A stretch of DNA of 64,000 bases from Gremmenia infestans. Lineage: Eukaryota > Ascomycota > Leotiomycetes > Helotiales > Hamatocanthoscyphaceae. The notes beneath the pieces are model-generated. The model saw only the letters and a program-made list of their open reading frames with translations. It searched no databases and was not told where the DNA came from. Positions within the stretch are counted from its first letter, which is position 1. Every line of letters starts with the position of its first letter. Below are positions 9,740-20,454 of the stretch, in pieces. The DNA is taken from NCBI GenBank assembly GCA_032629725.1, contig JAFEVB010000022.1, positions 372,001 through 436,000 of the forward strand. The letters run 5' to 3'. Made by a program: the position numbers and the translations under genes.

Positions 9740-11120
9740 AGTCATTCGTATACCCATCGTATTTCTAATCTTCTCTAGCATATTTACTGCAAATTTATGG
9801 ACATGTTCTGGCACAAGCGTGCTACCACCACGCAGAGTGGAAATATTGGGAGGTAATCAGAGAGAGTAGACACCTTTCTCAATTGGGCATCTTTTATGTT
9901 GTGCTTGCCGTCGAAATGGTTGTGAATGCTGCTGCACATGTCCGTAACCATTCTCAAAATAATCGCCAGACTTCAGCTTCGCTGTGCATTGTCTTCGCTC
10001 GCCGTTGACCCGAGACAGGGCATGTGGACAATAAGTAGCTCGTTGACCAGAATATTTGCCCATAGAAATTGATTTATAAATCTCGCTGTCCACATGTCAC
10101 GGTAGGAGTGCGTGACACCAATAAAGCTATCTTCGAACCCATCTTCCACATTTACAATCGTGAAGTTCCAACTTTCTGGGAGTGATGCTTCCCAGTCGTG
10201 GCGTTCGTGTTCCAGAATCAGGGCTTCATGGAAGATACTGGCTGAGGTGATTGATGAATTGTTTCTGATATTTGCGCTCAATTTGGCGCACTGCGATATA
10301 ATTTCAGCAAGATGTATTGCTGGGCCGTCCGGGTCCAACATAGGCGTGTTTCGATAATGTTCCGAGGCTTTAGAGGGATCAAAGTCAGCATTGGTTCTTC
10401 GAGGAGGCTTCCTCGATCATGCCAGTGTGTGGTTTAATAATCGTTCGTTCAATTTACCTTCAGTCATCGAATGGGGAACTGGCACACCCAAGTAGAGATA
10501 TTTGATATACTGCAGCCTGGTTTGAACGTCGACTTCATTCTGAGACCAGAGGGACCCCATACAATGCAGAAGGATAACTGGACCTGCATTCTGATTATTG
10601 GATATCGTTGGGGTTGTCGTGTATTGATAGTCTTCAGAAGTGCTGCTCCGCCTTCAAAATGTATGCCCCAATCTCCCGACCCTTCTGCATCACCGCTAAC
10701 TATCTAAAGAGGGTATGTAAGCGTTGTCTATGTTCACACTTCTTGCGTCACTTACTTCATACAATGCAAGTAGCATGACAGTTTTGAATGTTTCATCCAA
10801 ATCTCTCTTGGAAAGATCCGTCAATGCTTCTTTGATGTTAATCAATGTCGATGTGTATTTCCTTCTCGCAACTACCATATGGTTCTCGTTCTTGGTGACA
10901 TTGTAGAGTCCAGCGAATCCAACTGATGACAGTGTATTTGCGAACATCGGGCTATCTATGGGGTTTGGCCATATAGCAGGAGAAGCTGGACCTCTGCGAG
11001 ACTGGTTTAGAAAAATTCAAAAGCTGATATCCATCGGTTTTATTTCTTGATGAAGGAGAAAGTCTAAACTTCAAAGTACATCTTACTAAATCCTCCTTTT
11101 TGGAGTCAAGTTGATTGCAA
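9740..11120 (-). pseudogene. Decayed fungal transcription-factor gene (zinc cluster missing)
   Basis: Minus-strand pieces resemble the middle and C-terminal regulatory region of fungal Zn2Cys6 transcription factors: SPMFANTLSSVGFAGLYNVT (about 10950-10890) with VMLLALYEVSDAR, FEGGAALLKTINTRQ (about 10660-10615), the GVPVPHSMTE region (about 10490-10460) and SYRDMWTARFINQFLWANIL (about 10110-10050). These lie in different frames and cannot be joined cleanly by introns. An in-frame TGA (9973-9975) separates DNAQRS from the still recognisable SLAIILRMVTDMCSSI. No CxxC zinc cluster is found upstream. I read this as a dead gene. Sequencing error or an unusual intron set is the alternative. Confidence 0.6.
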
Positions 11121-11437
11121 GCATGTATTCCAAAGCTAGCATACATGCAGAGTGGAAGAATTCTACGATCTTTCTCAATCCCCCGCCACGTTTGAAACCA
11201 CGTAAAATAAAGGGATACTACTCGTATCTATCATGGCAAAATCATCCTTCCAAATACAATAATCACCATCCAGCTGCAAATTATTCCACAGTCCCATACT
11301 AGCTCTGATATTCAGATCTGCACGGGACCGAATCTGCAGAGCGACTGACTGCAGCCTCTTGCATTAACAAGATACATTAAGGGGTTGACACACATAGCAC
11401 CGTGCCACCGGTCCCTAGGCCCTTCAAATACGTACCT
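11121..11437. other. Intergenic spacer
   Basis: Nothing recognised between the transcription-factor relic and the RTA1-like gene. Confidence 0.4.
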
Positions 11438-12620
11438 TCAACGAGCAGCTCTGGGAATACGGAATCCGAGATAAGGAAGATACCTCCCCGGATGCCAAAT
11501 TACAAAGCAGACAAGCACGGGGAAAATGACGAGCGTATCGAAGACGTACATGCTAGAAAGGTCGATCTTGGTTAGTGGAGAGCTGGTTGGGAGTTTAGGG
11601 GAGAAAGAAAGACTTGGGTTAACGTGAACGTACCACCACTCGTGCGTTTCCGTATAGCCACTTCTCCCAAGCGCAAAATCAACCATCCGATACACCGAAC
11701 GAATCTATCCAGATCGAACCCGTCAGCATTCCTGAACCATCAGTCAGGTACTGGTTGCAAGATCGACACATACCAGAATCAAAACCGAAGTCAGATTTGT
11801 GACGTATAAAATCGTCTGCCAGTTCTTGTTAAGTTTCCGACCTCTCTCTTGCATTGCAAAGTACTTCCCCTCTTGCGCACCGCTCAAATTCGCGTCAAAG
11901 GTTCCGATGAATCGCTTGGACGTGAAGTTGAAGCGGACGGCAATGATACTGAATAGTCCAAAGCATACAAGTTGAACCGCTACACCGATCTTGGCGATCT
12001 TTTTTCCCTTGTTCGCTTTTGAGACTGCGTCTGCGTCGCCGGGGTTGATACTAGTAACCTTGATTGCACCTATCATTTGGAGTAAGAGAGCAACTATTAA
12101 GTGTGTTATTATGAGATAGATACAGGGCTAAAATGTTAGGGTAGTATCTGACCTACCTATATCACACAGCACGAAGATGGGAGTCAACCAACGTGCTGGA
12201 ACCTAGAGCAGTCGAGTCGTTCTCGCGTCGGTAGGGACAACATGGTAGACGATTCGTCCCTGCAGATATGATTGTGAGTTTAGAAGTTAAGCATTCAAGA
12301 CAAGACGTTCCGAGATTAATATAAACCCAGCTTACAAATACAATATAGCAAGCCGCGGCCATCAGGACGGGTGCTAGAATAATAAGCGCAAACGAAAGGC
12401 CATAGAGGACCTTGTCATCAAGTCTCTGCGTCGAGAGGCAGCGCACGATGTATCCGATGCTCTCCATAGCGGCTGCAACTACTATCACCATCCATACCCA
12501 GGCTTTATATCGGATCCATATAAGGAATGTTGCGGCGAACACCAAGGTAAACAGTGCTGCTGCTACGATGGCTACCGCTAGACTTGGGTCATACTCGTAA
12601 CGAGATTTGGTTTGCGACAT
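11438..12620 (-). pseudogene. RTA1-like seven-pass membrane protein, interrupted by one in-frame TAG
   Basis: Fungal lipid-translocating-exporter / RTA1 family, integral membrane proteins linked in yeast to resistance to 7-aminocholesterol and other lipid stress. Exons 12620-12336, 12259-12157, 12093-11774, 11704-11634 and 11552-11438 total 894 nt (298 codons including the stop). Landmarks: start MSQTKSRYEYDPSLAVAIVA, several hydrophobic helices, GRIVYHVVPTDARTTRLL, then PARWLTPIFVLCDI, RSVYRMVDFALGRSGYTETH and a final helix ending HPGRYLPYLGFRIPRAAR. Codon 114 is TAG (12205-12203), where the family consensus RLLWVPAR predicts TGG. Everything else, including all splice sites and 183 downstream codons, is intact. 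The change is a single C-to-T on the plus strand in a CpA context. The gene may be a very recent pseudogene, be read through, or reflect a base-call error. Confidence 0.8.
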
Positions 12621-14089
12621 TTTAGAGGAGATAATCGATAACTGAATCGAAGATAGAAAGATATGTATACTCGGAGGTAATTCAGATGAGTTGGAACCCT
12701 CTGAAGGTTTATTCGAAGATACGAACGCCGGATGAGATGCAATGAGAACGAGAAGAACATAATCAAGAAAGTGGTAAAGTATATATATACCTAGCATTTT
12801 ACCATTATGCTGTCGGAGAGATATCACTTTCGCCGACCCATCCCAGAGCAGCCAAGACAAGTCTAACATTTCATAGAGGGGTGCGAAGCTCCAACTATAC
12901 CTCAATACAAAAAGCAGCCTATCAAAGTAGTCACAAATCTCACCGGCGTACGCGTTTTCGACATATTTATAGTGGTCGTTGCTGCGGCTCAAAACTTGGT
13001 CCGAAAAGGGGATGCATTGCGAGCACGTGATCGAACAACAGTCGGAGCTTAATCATGAATGAACCCGATGCTATGGCCCATGGCTCACTCAATCTCTCAT
13101 AATGCCATTCCGTAGTAGCTTGGTCTTTTCTGATCCTGACAGGGTAGGTATACTTTGCGGCGAAAACATATAACTGCATGCCCGGTCCCGAACATACTTC
13201 CGCCGCCATTGATAAGGTTTGCAAACACTTGGACGCATAGAAAGTTTCTGTTAAGAGCAAGACCTTCAATTCAAAGGCAGGAGGTTAGCCTGGAATTTTA
13301 GAACGCTAAAAGTCCTGTATTGTATACGTCGGATGTAAGCAAAGTCACCCACGATTATACAATAATAACCGCCCCTCGCTTCGCTCACAATCCGGACTAC
13401 CAACCACCGCGTCTCTACATATGAAAAGTTCTCCTTAAAAAACCGGAACACATCCCATTATCCCCTATTCAATCTCATACATTCCATCTCTTCCCAGAAC
13501 ATAGACCTCACTCCCGAAACCCCTTTATCTCACAGACCGGCCAATTAATTGCATCACGTGTGTATCACGAGATCCACCCCCCTTGATTCACACAAAGAGA
13601 GTCAGGGACCACTTATTATGACATTAATTGAGTTACACCTAGAAGTCGCGACAGTGGTTAACGTTCCTCTTTATAGACGTAGGTAGAGCATGAATCAAAC
13701 TGTAATTTCCTTTTTCGATTTCTTCTTTTAAAATTGGTTGCAATTGGTAATTTCCCGGTTCTGAGTGTTGATTAATGGTAGGGGATATCAAGTGAATCGT
13801 ACTAGGAAGTCATTTCCTCTTCTCATACTAACCCGTCTCGCGTAGCTAGGAGTTAATGCATGCATGCCTCGCCTTCCAATATCCCAGATTTCACAGAGAC
13901 ACAAAGTTTCTTTTTAATTTGGGTATATTTTCATTAAGTCCTTTACAAGCTTTCCTGGTCATCTCAATCTAGAATAGAATGATATAAGATCAAGTGACCG
14001 TCGAAATCAAATACGCAACGCCCCCGTCACAGTGCTTGTCCTCCAGCATGTCCTCTCTCCCGCGCTTCTCAACAACAAGATAGCTAGCT
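12621..14089. other. Intergenic
   Basis: About 1.5 kb between the RTA1-like start and the transporter stop. AT-rich, with only short shadow frames. Confidence 0.4.
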
Positions 14090-16451
14090 TTACGCGACAG
14101 GAACCTCGTCAACCTTCTCGCCCCTCGCGATGATTGGCGGTGGTTTGGGGATGTTGCGGCGGAAGATGTGGCGCTTGAAGAAGTAGGGAATCCATACGGT
14201 CGTCTCATAGTTGAGGAAGGTCTTTGTTGGGACCGAGAAGACCTCTGTGAGAAGTGTTAGTGGAAGGCCAGCTATACTAGTGGAATGGGAGATTACTTAC
14301 GGTCAATTTCCTCTAGGGTGAGCTGCTTCGTCTCTCGCACGAAACAGAAGATCATACCCCAGGCTATAAGATTAAGCCCGGCATAGAAACCGACTAGGTT
14401 AAAGTCAGCGAATTGCCATGGTCAGGGGTCCGCACATTCTACTTACAAGCACCCGTCGGAGTCATGACGGTCTGCATTCGAGGGAATGTCAAACTGAGGA
14501 TACCGGCTACACAAGACTTTATTAGCGGCATGTCAAAACATTTTGATGAAACCCTTACCGAAAGTGTTGTTGATGCAGACTGCCCAGGCCATTCCTTGCT
14601 CACGCTGAATGGTGGGAAATACCTCGGCGGAGTACTGGAAAGCGACTGGTCCCTCTCCCAAGGAGTAGCAAATAGTGAAGAGGTAGACGAATCTGAGTTT
14701 GAATGTTAGTAATGTTGGTTTGCAAACACGTCTAACAAACTTACAAGACAACTGGACCGATTCGTGCGCCCTTGCTACCATCTGTCTTAAGAAGAGATAG
14801 ACCAGCAGCCAAGAGGAAGATGCACATAAGAGGGAAAGTCTTTGTAGAAAGATTAGTTATAATCTTTCATGGAGCTTGGAGGGACTCACAATCATTGTCA
14901 GAGTTCTTCGGCCTTTGGTATCAATCAAGAACAGAGTAGGGATAGTGAACACAACTTGAATGGCACCATAACCAAGAGACGCGTACAAGGCTTGAGTTGG
15001 TGAGTAGCCGACGTTTTCGAAAATGGTTGAGCTGTAGAAAGAGATGACTGCAAGATGTTAGAAGACTTGGCAGAAGAGGGAGACGAAAGGCGACTTACTG
15101 TTGATACCGCACATCTGTTGAGCAAGCATGACAGTCGAGGCACCGTAGTTGGCACGTCTGATTCTAGGGACGCGGAAACAATCCCAGAGACGGGTGAAGT
15201 AGTTCAGGCCACCTGCCACCTTCAATTCCTCCTCGTAAATGACGTACGAGTAGTAGTAATCTCTGGCACCGATAATGGGATGGGCACGCAATCTCGCCAT
15301 AGAACGGAATCCTTTGGCGATTTGTCCATGCTTCATGAGCCAACGAGGGGACTCGGGACAGAACCAGATACCCAGCATGAGGATAAAGGACGGAATAAAT
15401 GCGGAACCGAGCTGGAGACGCCAGGAGATGCGACCGGTGTCCTTGACAATAACATTGGCAGCAAAACCCAAGAAGATACCTGTGGGGAACGATTAGCAAT
15501 GCCACTACGAGCATTAACAAGCATGTGAACTTGCCTGATACAACCCAAAGTTGCCAAAACATGACGAGAGCACCACGAATCCGGGCAGGGGCCATTTCGG
15601 CAGAGTAGATGGGGACTGTTGCGTTCTTTGCACCAATGCCAATACCCATGATGAATCGCGCCGCAAACAGTCCGTGCCATGACTTTGCGAAACCAGAACC
15701 AATTGGGGTAGCAGTGAGACAGCAAGCAGTGAGGAAGATCTCGCCTCTTCGGCCCAAGTACTTGTTGAGAGGATCGACGATAAAAGCACCACTTCGACCA
15801 AAATCAGTGCTGTTCAGCAATGTGAGGGTAGGAGAGTAATTTGCTCACATCAGACCGGCAGTCAAGAAGATGATAGCATTGATGCTTCCCACAATCCATT
15901 CATCTTTGCCCTTTCCGTCGATTCCGAATTCCTTGGGGAAGGACAAATTGGCGCCATTGGAACCAGTTTGATCCCAACCTTGGGTAGCAGCACCCATAGC
16001 ACACAAAGCAATTGAATACCAGAGCATCTTGGGTCCGTGCCATTTGTGATCTCTCTCGTATATGAGGGCAGCACGCTCAGTCTCATCAAGCTCGGTAATC
16101 GACTCGAATTGGTCACCGGCGCGCGCAACAAGAGCAGCACGGCCAAAGAGAGCAGCGTGCTCGGGCATACCATGCTGCTCGGCAAAGCCTTGGGCATCTA
16201 GGACGGTCTGCTCTGGGGTGAAGTGCTGTGAGGGTGGAGTATGTCAGTATCAATGCGACAAGTTGGAATGCGGAGTTACAATTGACGCTCACCTTTAGAG
16301 GGTTCTCTACGAGATTGAGGGCGACAGCCTTGGGACGACCAGTCGCGTCGAGCTGTGGTTCGGGTGAGGGGGATCGGCCCACGGTCTCCTTCTCATTGTG
16401 AGAAGAGAAGGGCGCATCGGCACCCGAGGTAAATGCCTTTTCGTCAGACAT
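14090..16451 (-). CDS. MFS sugar transporter (10 exons)
   Basis: Twelve-helix major facilitator of the sugar-porter family, proton-coupled sugar or polyol uptake at the plasma membrane; the substrate is not evident. Exons: 16451-16293, 16225-15849, 15791-15535, 15479-15099, 15047-14890, 14839-14745, 14692-14559, 14506-14447, 14393-14301 and 14244-14090. They sum to 1869 nt, 622 residues. Family signatures: GWDQTGSNGANL in the first helix region, DPLNKYLGRRGEIF, AEMAPARIRGALVMFWQL, CPESPRWLMKHG, DTKGRRTL, SAEVFPTIQREQGMAWAVC and ETKQLTLEEIDQVF. The cytosolic N-terminal extension of ~120 residues is long for the family. Intron 3 begins GCAAGT, a GC-AG intron; the others are GT-AG. Short late exons (60-95 nt) make automatic models likely to go wrong here. 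Confidence 0.93.
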
Positions 16452-17225
16452 GATTGATGTCTTAAGACTCAAGAGTGTTGTCAGGGGGGGTTGAGAGGGA
16501 GACACCAGAAGATGGGTTTGCTGTTGATTTGCCGATTGCTGATAGCAAGGAAGAAGGGAAGGAGGGAGCTTTGGATAATAAAGAGGGGAGAGCGACCTTC
16601 TAGTACTTGCTCTCTCTCTCTCTCGTCACACATTCAATTCACACCCATACCCATACCTTATTCACACACAGGTAAATTCACCCGCCCCCCTCGTTGGCGG
16701 GACGGGGACCCCGTTGGATAAGAACGCTTGTCCTCCATTACTCCACGAACTCCAGGTGTATGCCGTGCCGCTACAAACGTCTGTTGCATCGGAGCCAGCA
16801 GCTTGTTTAGGAAATAGAACACCGCAACCTCCAGGGTGCACATCCTTCACCCTTCCTGTACCTCCGTCGGCCTGGCTTTACTCGTACAGTAGCTGTCCAT
16901 ACACTTTACTTTAGCTTACGACAAGGGTATCTGGGAAATCACGGGTTCACACGTACAGCAGCCCAAGTGGGGCATGAAAAGCGCCCGGTCGACGGTGGCT
17001 TGAGTAGCTCGAGGATTCTCGTGCGACTTGGGGGAATCGAAAGTGTTTTGGAAACCAATTACTTTCACTTGTTCAGCCTCTACCGCATTAGCATCAGGCT
17101 GCCATTTAAGACAGTCTCCACTGTGCTGCGCTAGAATCCCGAGATTCCTACTCTACCTCCGATATCCTCGTGGTTGGTCGCCAGTCTTGCTTCTCCCAGC
17201 TTTCATGGTGCCATGGGCATGGGCA

Positions 17226-17266
17226 TGGGTATGGCGTGGCATGGCATGGCATGGCATGGCATGACA
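17226..17266. repeat. GGCAT tandem repeat
   Basis: Pentanucleotide GGCAT repeated about seven times with a few substitutions. Confidence 0.8.
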
Positions 17267-18167
17267 TGGGTACTCCGTATAGGGTCAAGACCGTGACTTC
17301 CGCCAAGAAGCCAAGAGCGGGCCGAATGAGAGAATGGCAGAGTGGCAGACCCCGCAATGATAAGGTATTCAGTAGAGTAGGCCATTCTTTGTACCAAGTA
17401 CCTACCTACGTAGCTCTACGTGCTTTACGAGTACTTTGTACGATACCGACAATATTGTTTTGGTCAGTCGCTCCATGCTAGACGTATAATTAGGATCGGT
17501 GGTCGATTGATCTAGATACGAATATAGTCATCCTCATGTCCATCCTTTACCGTAGTACTCCGTAGAAGCGATTAAGGTATGGTGGGGTCGCTTAAGTCGC
17601 TTATCCGCGGGGAGGCGGGGATGGCTTAGACTGTGATTGGAGAGGATGTGCATGCCGGTCCATGCATGACGGTGGCACAGCACAACCCTTGTACTATACC
17701 TACGGAGCAGCGCAAAGGAATCCCGGCCCGTACGTGATGTACGAATCAAGAATCAAGAAACGAATGCATCGACGCCACCAAAGCCTCAAGTCGTAGGAGC
17801 CCAGGACTGCTGATCTGTTTGAAAGTACTTCTAACAATCGAAGAACTTGAAACTTACTGTACTGTACTGTAATTGTACTTGAGTCGCATCACATCACGTC
17901 ACGTCACGCGCTCGCGCTTCTTGGGATGCGTCTGCATGCATCTGATCTGGTCTGCAACCGTACTGTACGTATAACTAGCATGGTAGGTATCGGTATCCTC
18001 TAGGGATTATCTGTGGATTGGATCTTGGATTCCCCCAGAAAATCCAAGTCTATACAATGGAGCGGTTTAGTGGGTGTATTTCTTCTCGGTATGGATCACC
18101 AATCCACCCAATCCACCCACCCAAAGTCTCGACCGAGCAAAAGTCACGCGATTAATTAATTGACTGT

Positions 18168-18191
18168 GGGGAGGGGAGGGGAGGGGAGGGG
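18168..18191 (+). repeat. Five GGGG runs with single-A spacers (G-quadruplex type)
   Basis: GGGG occurs five times, each separated by one A, a sequence predicted to fold as a G-quadruplex. A TACGGAGTA nonamer follows at 18194-18202. Confidence 0.8.
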
Positions 18192-18990
18192 ATTACGGAG
18201 TATGGGGATAAGACTGGATAGAGATTTATATACTATTTCTTATCCTTGCAAACAATCGCATTGCATTCTACCAAGGCCAAGAAAGTCTATAGCCTATTGC
18301 CATTGCGAGGTATAGCAGCACAATACAATCAGAGTTTTCCTTACTATTCACGAAACAAGACAAGAAGAAGATTAGAAATCCGCAAACTATCTTAGCGCAC
18401 CACTCTCGTCTACATATACCTAAAGCAAACCTGGGCTTGCCGCCTCCTAAAGATCCAATTGCGTTTGTAAGTATCTAATGACATGCAAAAAATAAAAGAA
18501 AAAAAAACCATTATTGTAATTTGTTTCCAATCAACCAACTACTGTACTGTAGGTGCATGCATACCTAAATCGTAAGATCTCAATACTGTACTGTACTGTA
18601 TGTACTGTACCTCAAAGTTGGATGCCTTGACCTAACACCCGTAGCGCGCACGCTAAAACACGCCTCCGGCACATCACATACATCATGAAAGCAGCGAGCG
18701 CAGCCCAAAAGCCAAAAGCCAGACGCCAAAAGCTAAAAAGCAAAACGCTTTCGCGCATCATCTGACTGACCCGTGTTCCTATTCCCGTTCCGGCAAAGCT
18801 CTCGTTCCCCGCCACTACCACTACCACAAACTCGAAGCATGATTCTGGGGTAGCGAGCGGATTTTTGGGAATAATATTTACCCTAGGTAGGGCATTTCTT
18901 TAACTTAGTTCGGTTTTCCGTTTCCTGGTTCTGGTTGCGGATAAATAAATATTACCGAAGGACGCCACGTGAATCGCCTAGGTACTCGAG

Positions 18991-19012
18991 GTACTGTACT
19001 GTACTGTACTAT
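18991..19012. repeat. ACTGT tandem repeat
   Basis: GTACTGTACTGTACTGTACT. Similar tracts occur near 17856 and 18576-18610. Confidence 0.75.
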
Positions 19013-20454
19013 AGCATATCCTGTTATTAAGCGAGGGAGGGGAGGGTATCTATCGCAAGACATAAATATTTACCTAGGTACTAACAAAAGGTTCCCAAGC
19101 AAGCCCATTTGATTTGATTAATACTGGCTGCACTCTAGCATCCCTTTTGGAAATTTCCAATTTCCAGTTTGTTTCCAGGTTTCCAATAATCTTAACTTCT
19201 CACCTAATACTCACTCGTACTTCGGTACGAGTACCTACTTACCCATCTATCTAGGTATACCTACTTGAGAGGAAAAAAAATATACGGTAGGTTAGGTACC
19301 TGAGGTATACTATACGATTCCGGGGAAATCAATCAACAGCTCGTTTAACAGAATCCCCATATGTATGGGGTAAGAAGGTAAGCGAGGTAACGTGAAGAAG
19401 GTCTGGCCAGTCCCTCCAATTATTTATTTTTGGCATGTCCAAGCGATCGATCCATGATCCCAATACATACCTACGTACGAAGTATACAAGAGGTACAAGT
19501 ACGAGTAAGGTAGGAAGTGAGTACGCTGAAACAAATCCACTAGATGGATGGATGCATGCATCCATGCATGGCGGAACTCCTCCGTAGCTAAGCGCTGCGC
19601 TTGCTTGATCTCATCTCGGTGATTACCAAAGATCCTTCCTCCATCCCGAGACCTCACCCGTCGGCATAGCATAGCATAGCATGGCATGTTTTTCCCTCTC
19701 AGGATTTCCATTTCTGTTTCGTAAGAGTAATTAATCCTTTGCCACATTAAGCGGAAAAGAGAGAGTTTTCGCTTTACGGTAGCTAGAGGATGTATGTAAA
19801 TACCTAGGTAGGTACGGAGTGGAGTATCCTGTGATAGGTTGCGGTTGCGGTATTTACGAAGTATGGTTATGTCTGCGACTCTGCGTGCGCCGGGAGGAGC
19901 TGGCTGGCGGTAATTCGATCCTTCCCGAGCCGAGTTACCCAGGGTAGTGGTTTAATACTGTATACTGCACTGCGTACGGAGTACAGTACGTAGGTACTTT
20001 GTTCATGGATTTACGAAGTACTAAATATAATTATTCCCTGCTCGAGTGCGAATCCGGGGTACGTATCGTATCCTTCAACTTTCTGCCTTGGCGTAGCATG
20101 TGGCAAGGAGAGAGAGACACTTTGGGAATGAAGAGAAAAGAAAAGTCCTCAGCTGACTCGGAAAGGTGCAATGTGACTTCGTCACGTTGGGAGGTACCGG
20201 TATCGGTATCGTATCTTTTATTGAGGCCAACGTCAGCTCGGAAGCGAAGCTGGTGTCTGTCGGGAGTCAATTGTCATCAGTAGAAGAGGTATCAGCGGTA
20301 TCTACTTCTACACGCTTACACTTGCTGCCAATATCCTTAGATGTCACCATTTGCGACAATAATTACCATAAAAATTCAGGTATAAGTGCACAAGCAGTAC
20401 ATGACTACAGTTCTTACAAATCTCACGTGTGATATACTACTCAATCCTCACCTC

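Larger units (their letters stand above)
16452..20454. other. 4-kb gene-free, simple-repeat-rich spacer
   Basis: No gene is supported. The stretch is dense in short tandem repeats: GGCAT units near 17226-17266, ACTGT units near 17856-17870, 18576-18610 and 18991-19012, a five-run G tract at 18168-18191, CTAGGTA repeats near 19070-19270, and several copies of the nonamer TACGGAGTA. It separates the 5' side of the transporter from the 3' side of the carboxylase gene. It may hold a long transporter promoter or a noncoding transcript; neither can be seen directly. Confidence 0.5.

Noticed and set aside
11700..11735. Possible Pol III B-box-like GGTTCGA inside an RTA1 intron
   Set aside because: No A box, no cloverleaf and no terminator around it.
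12162..12992. Longer start for the RTA1-like gene at 12992
   Set aside because: The added N terminus is unlike the family, and the MSQTKSRYEYDP start at 12620 aligns well.
15792..15848. Alternative acceptor at 15810 for transporter intron 2
   Set aside because: It would make a 39-nt intron and add residues that break the AGLIGAF-type alignment.
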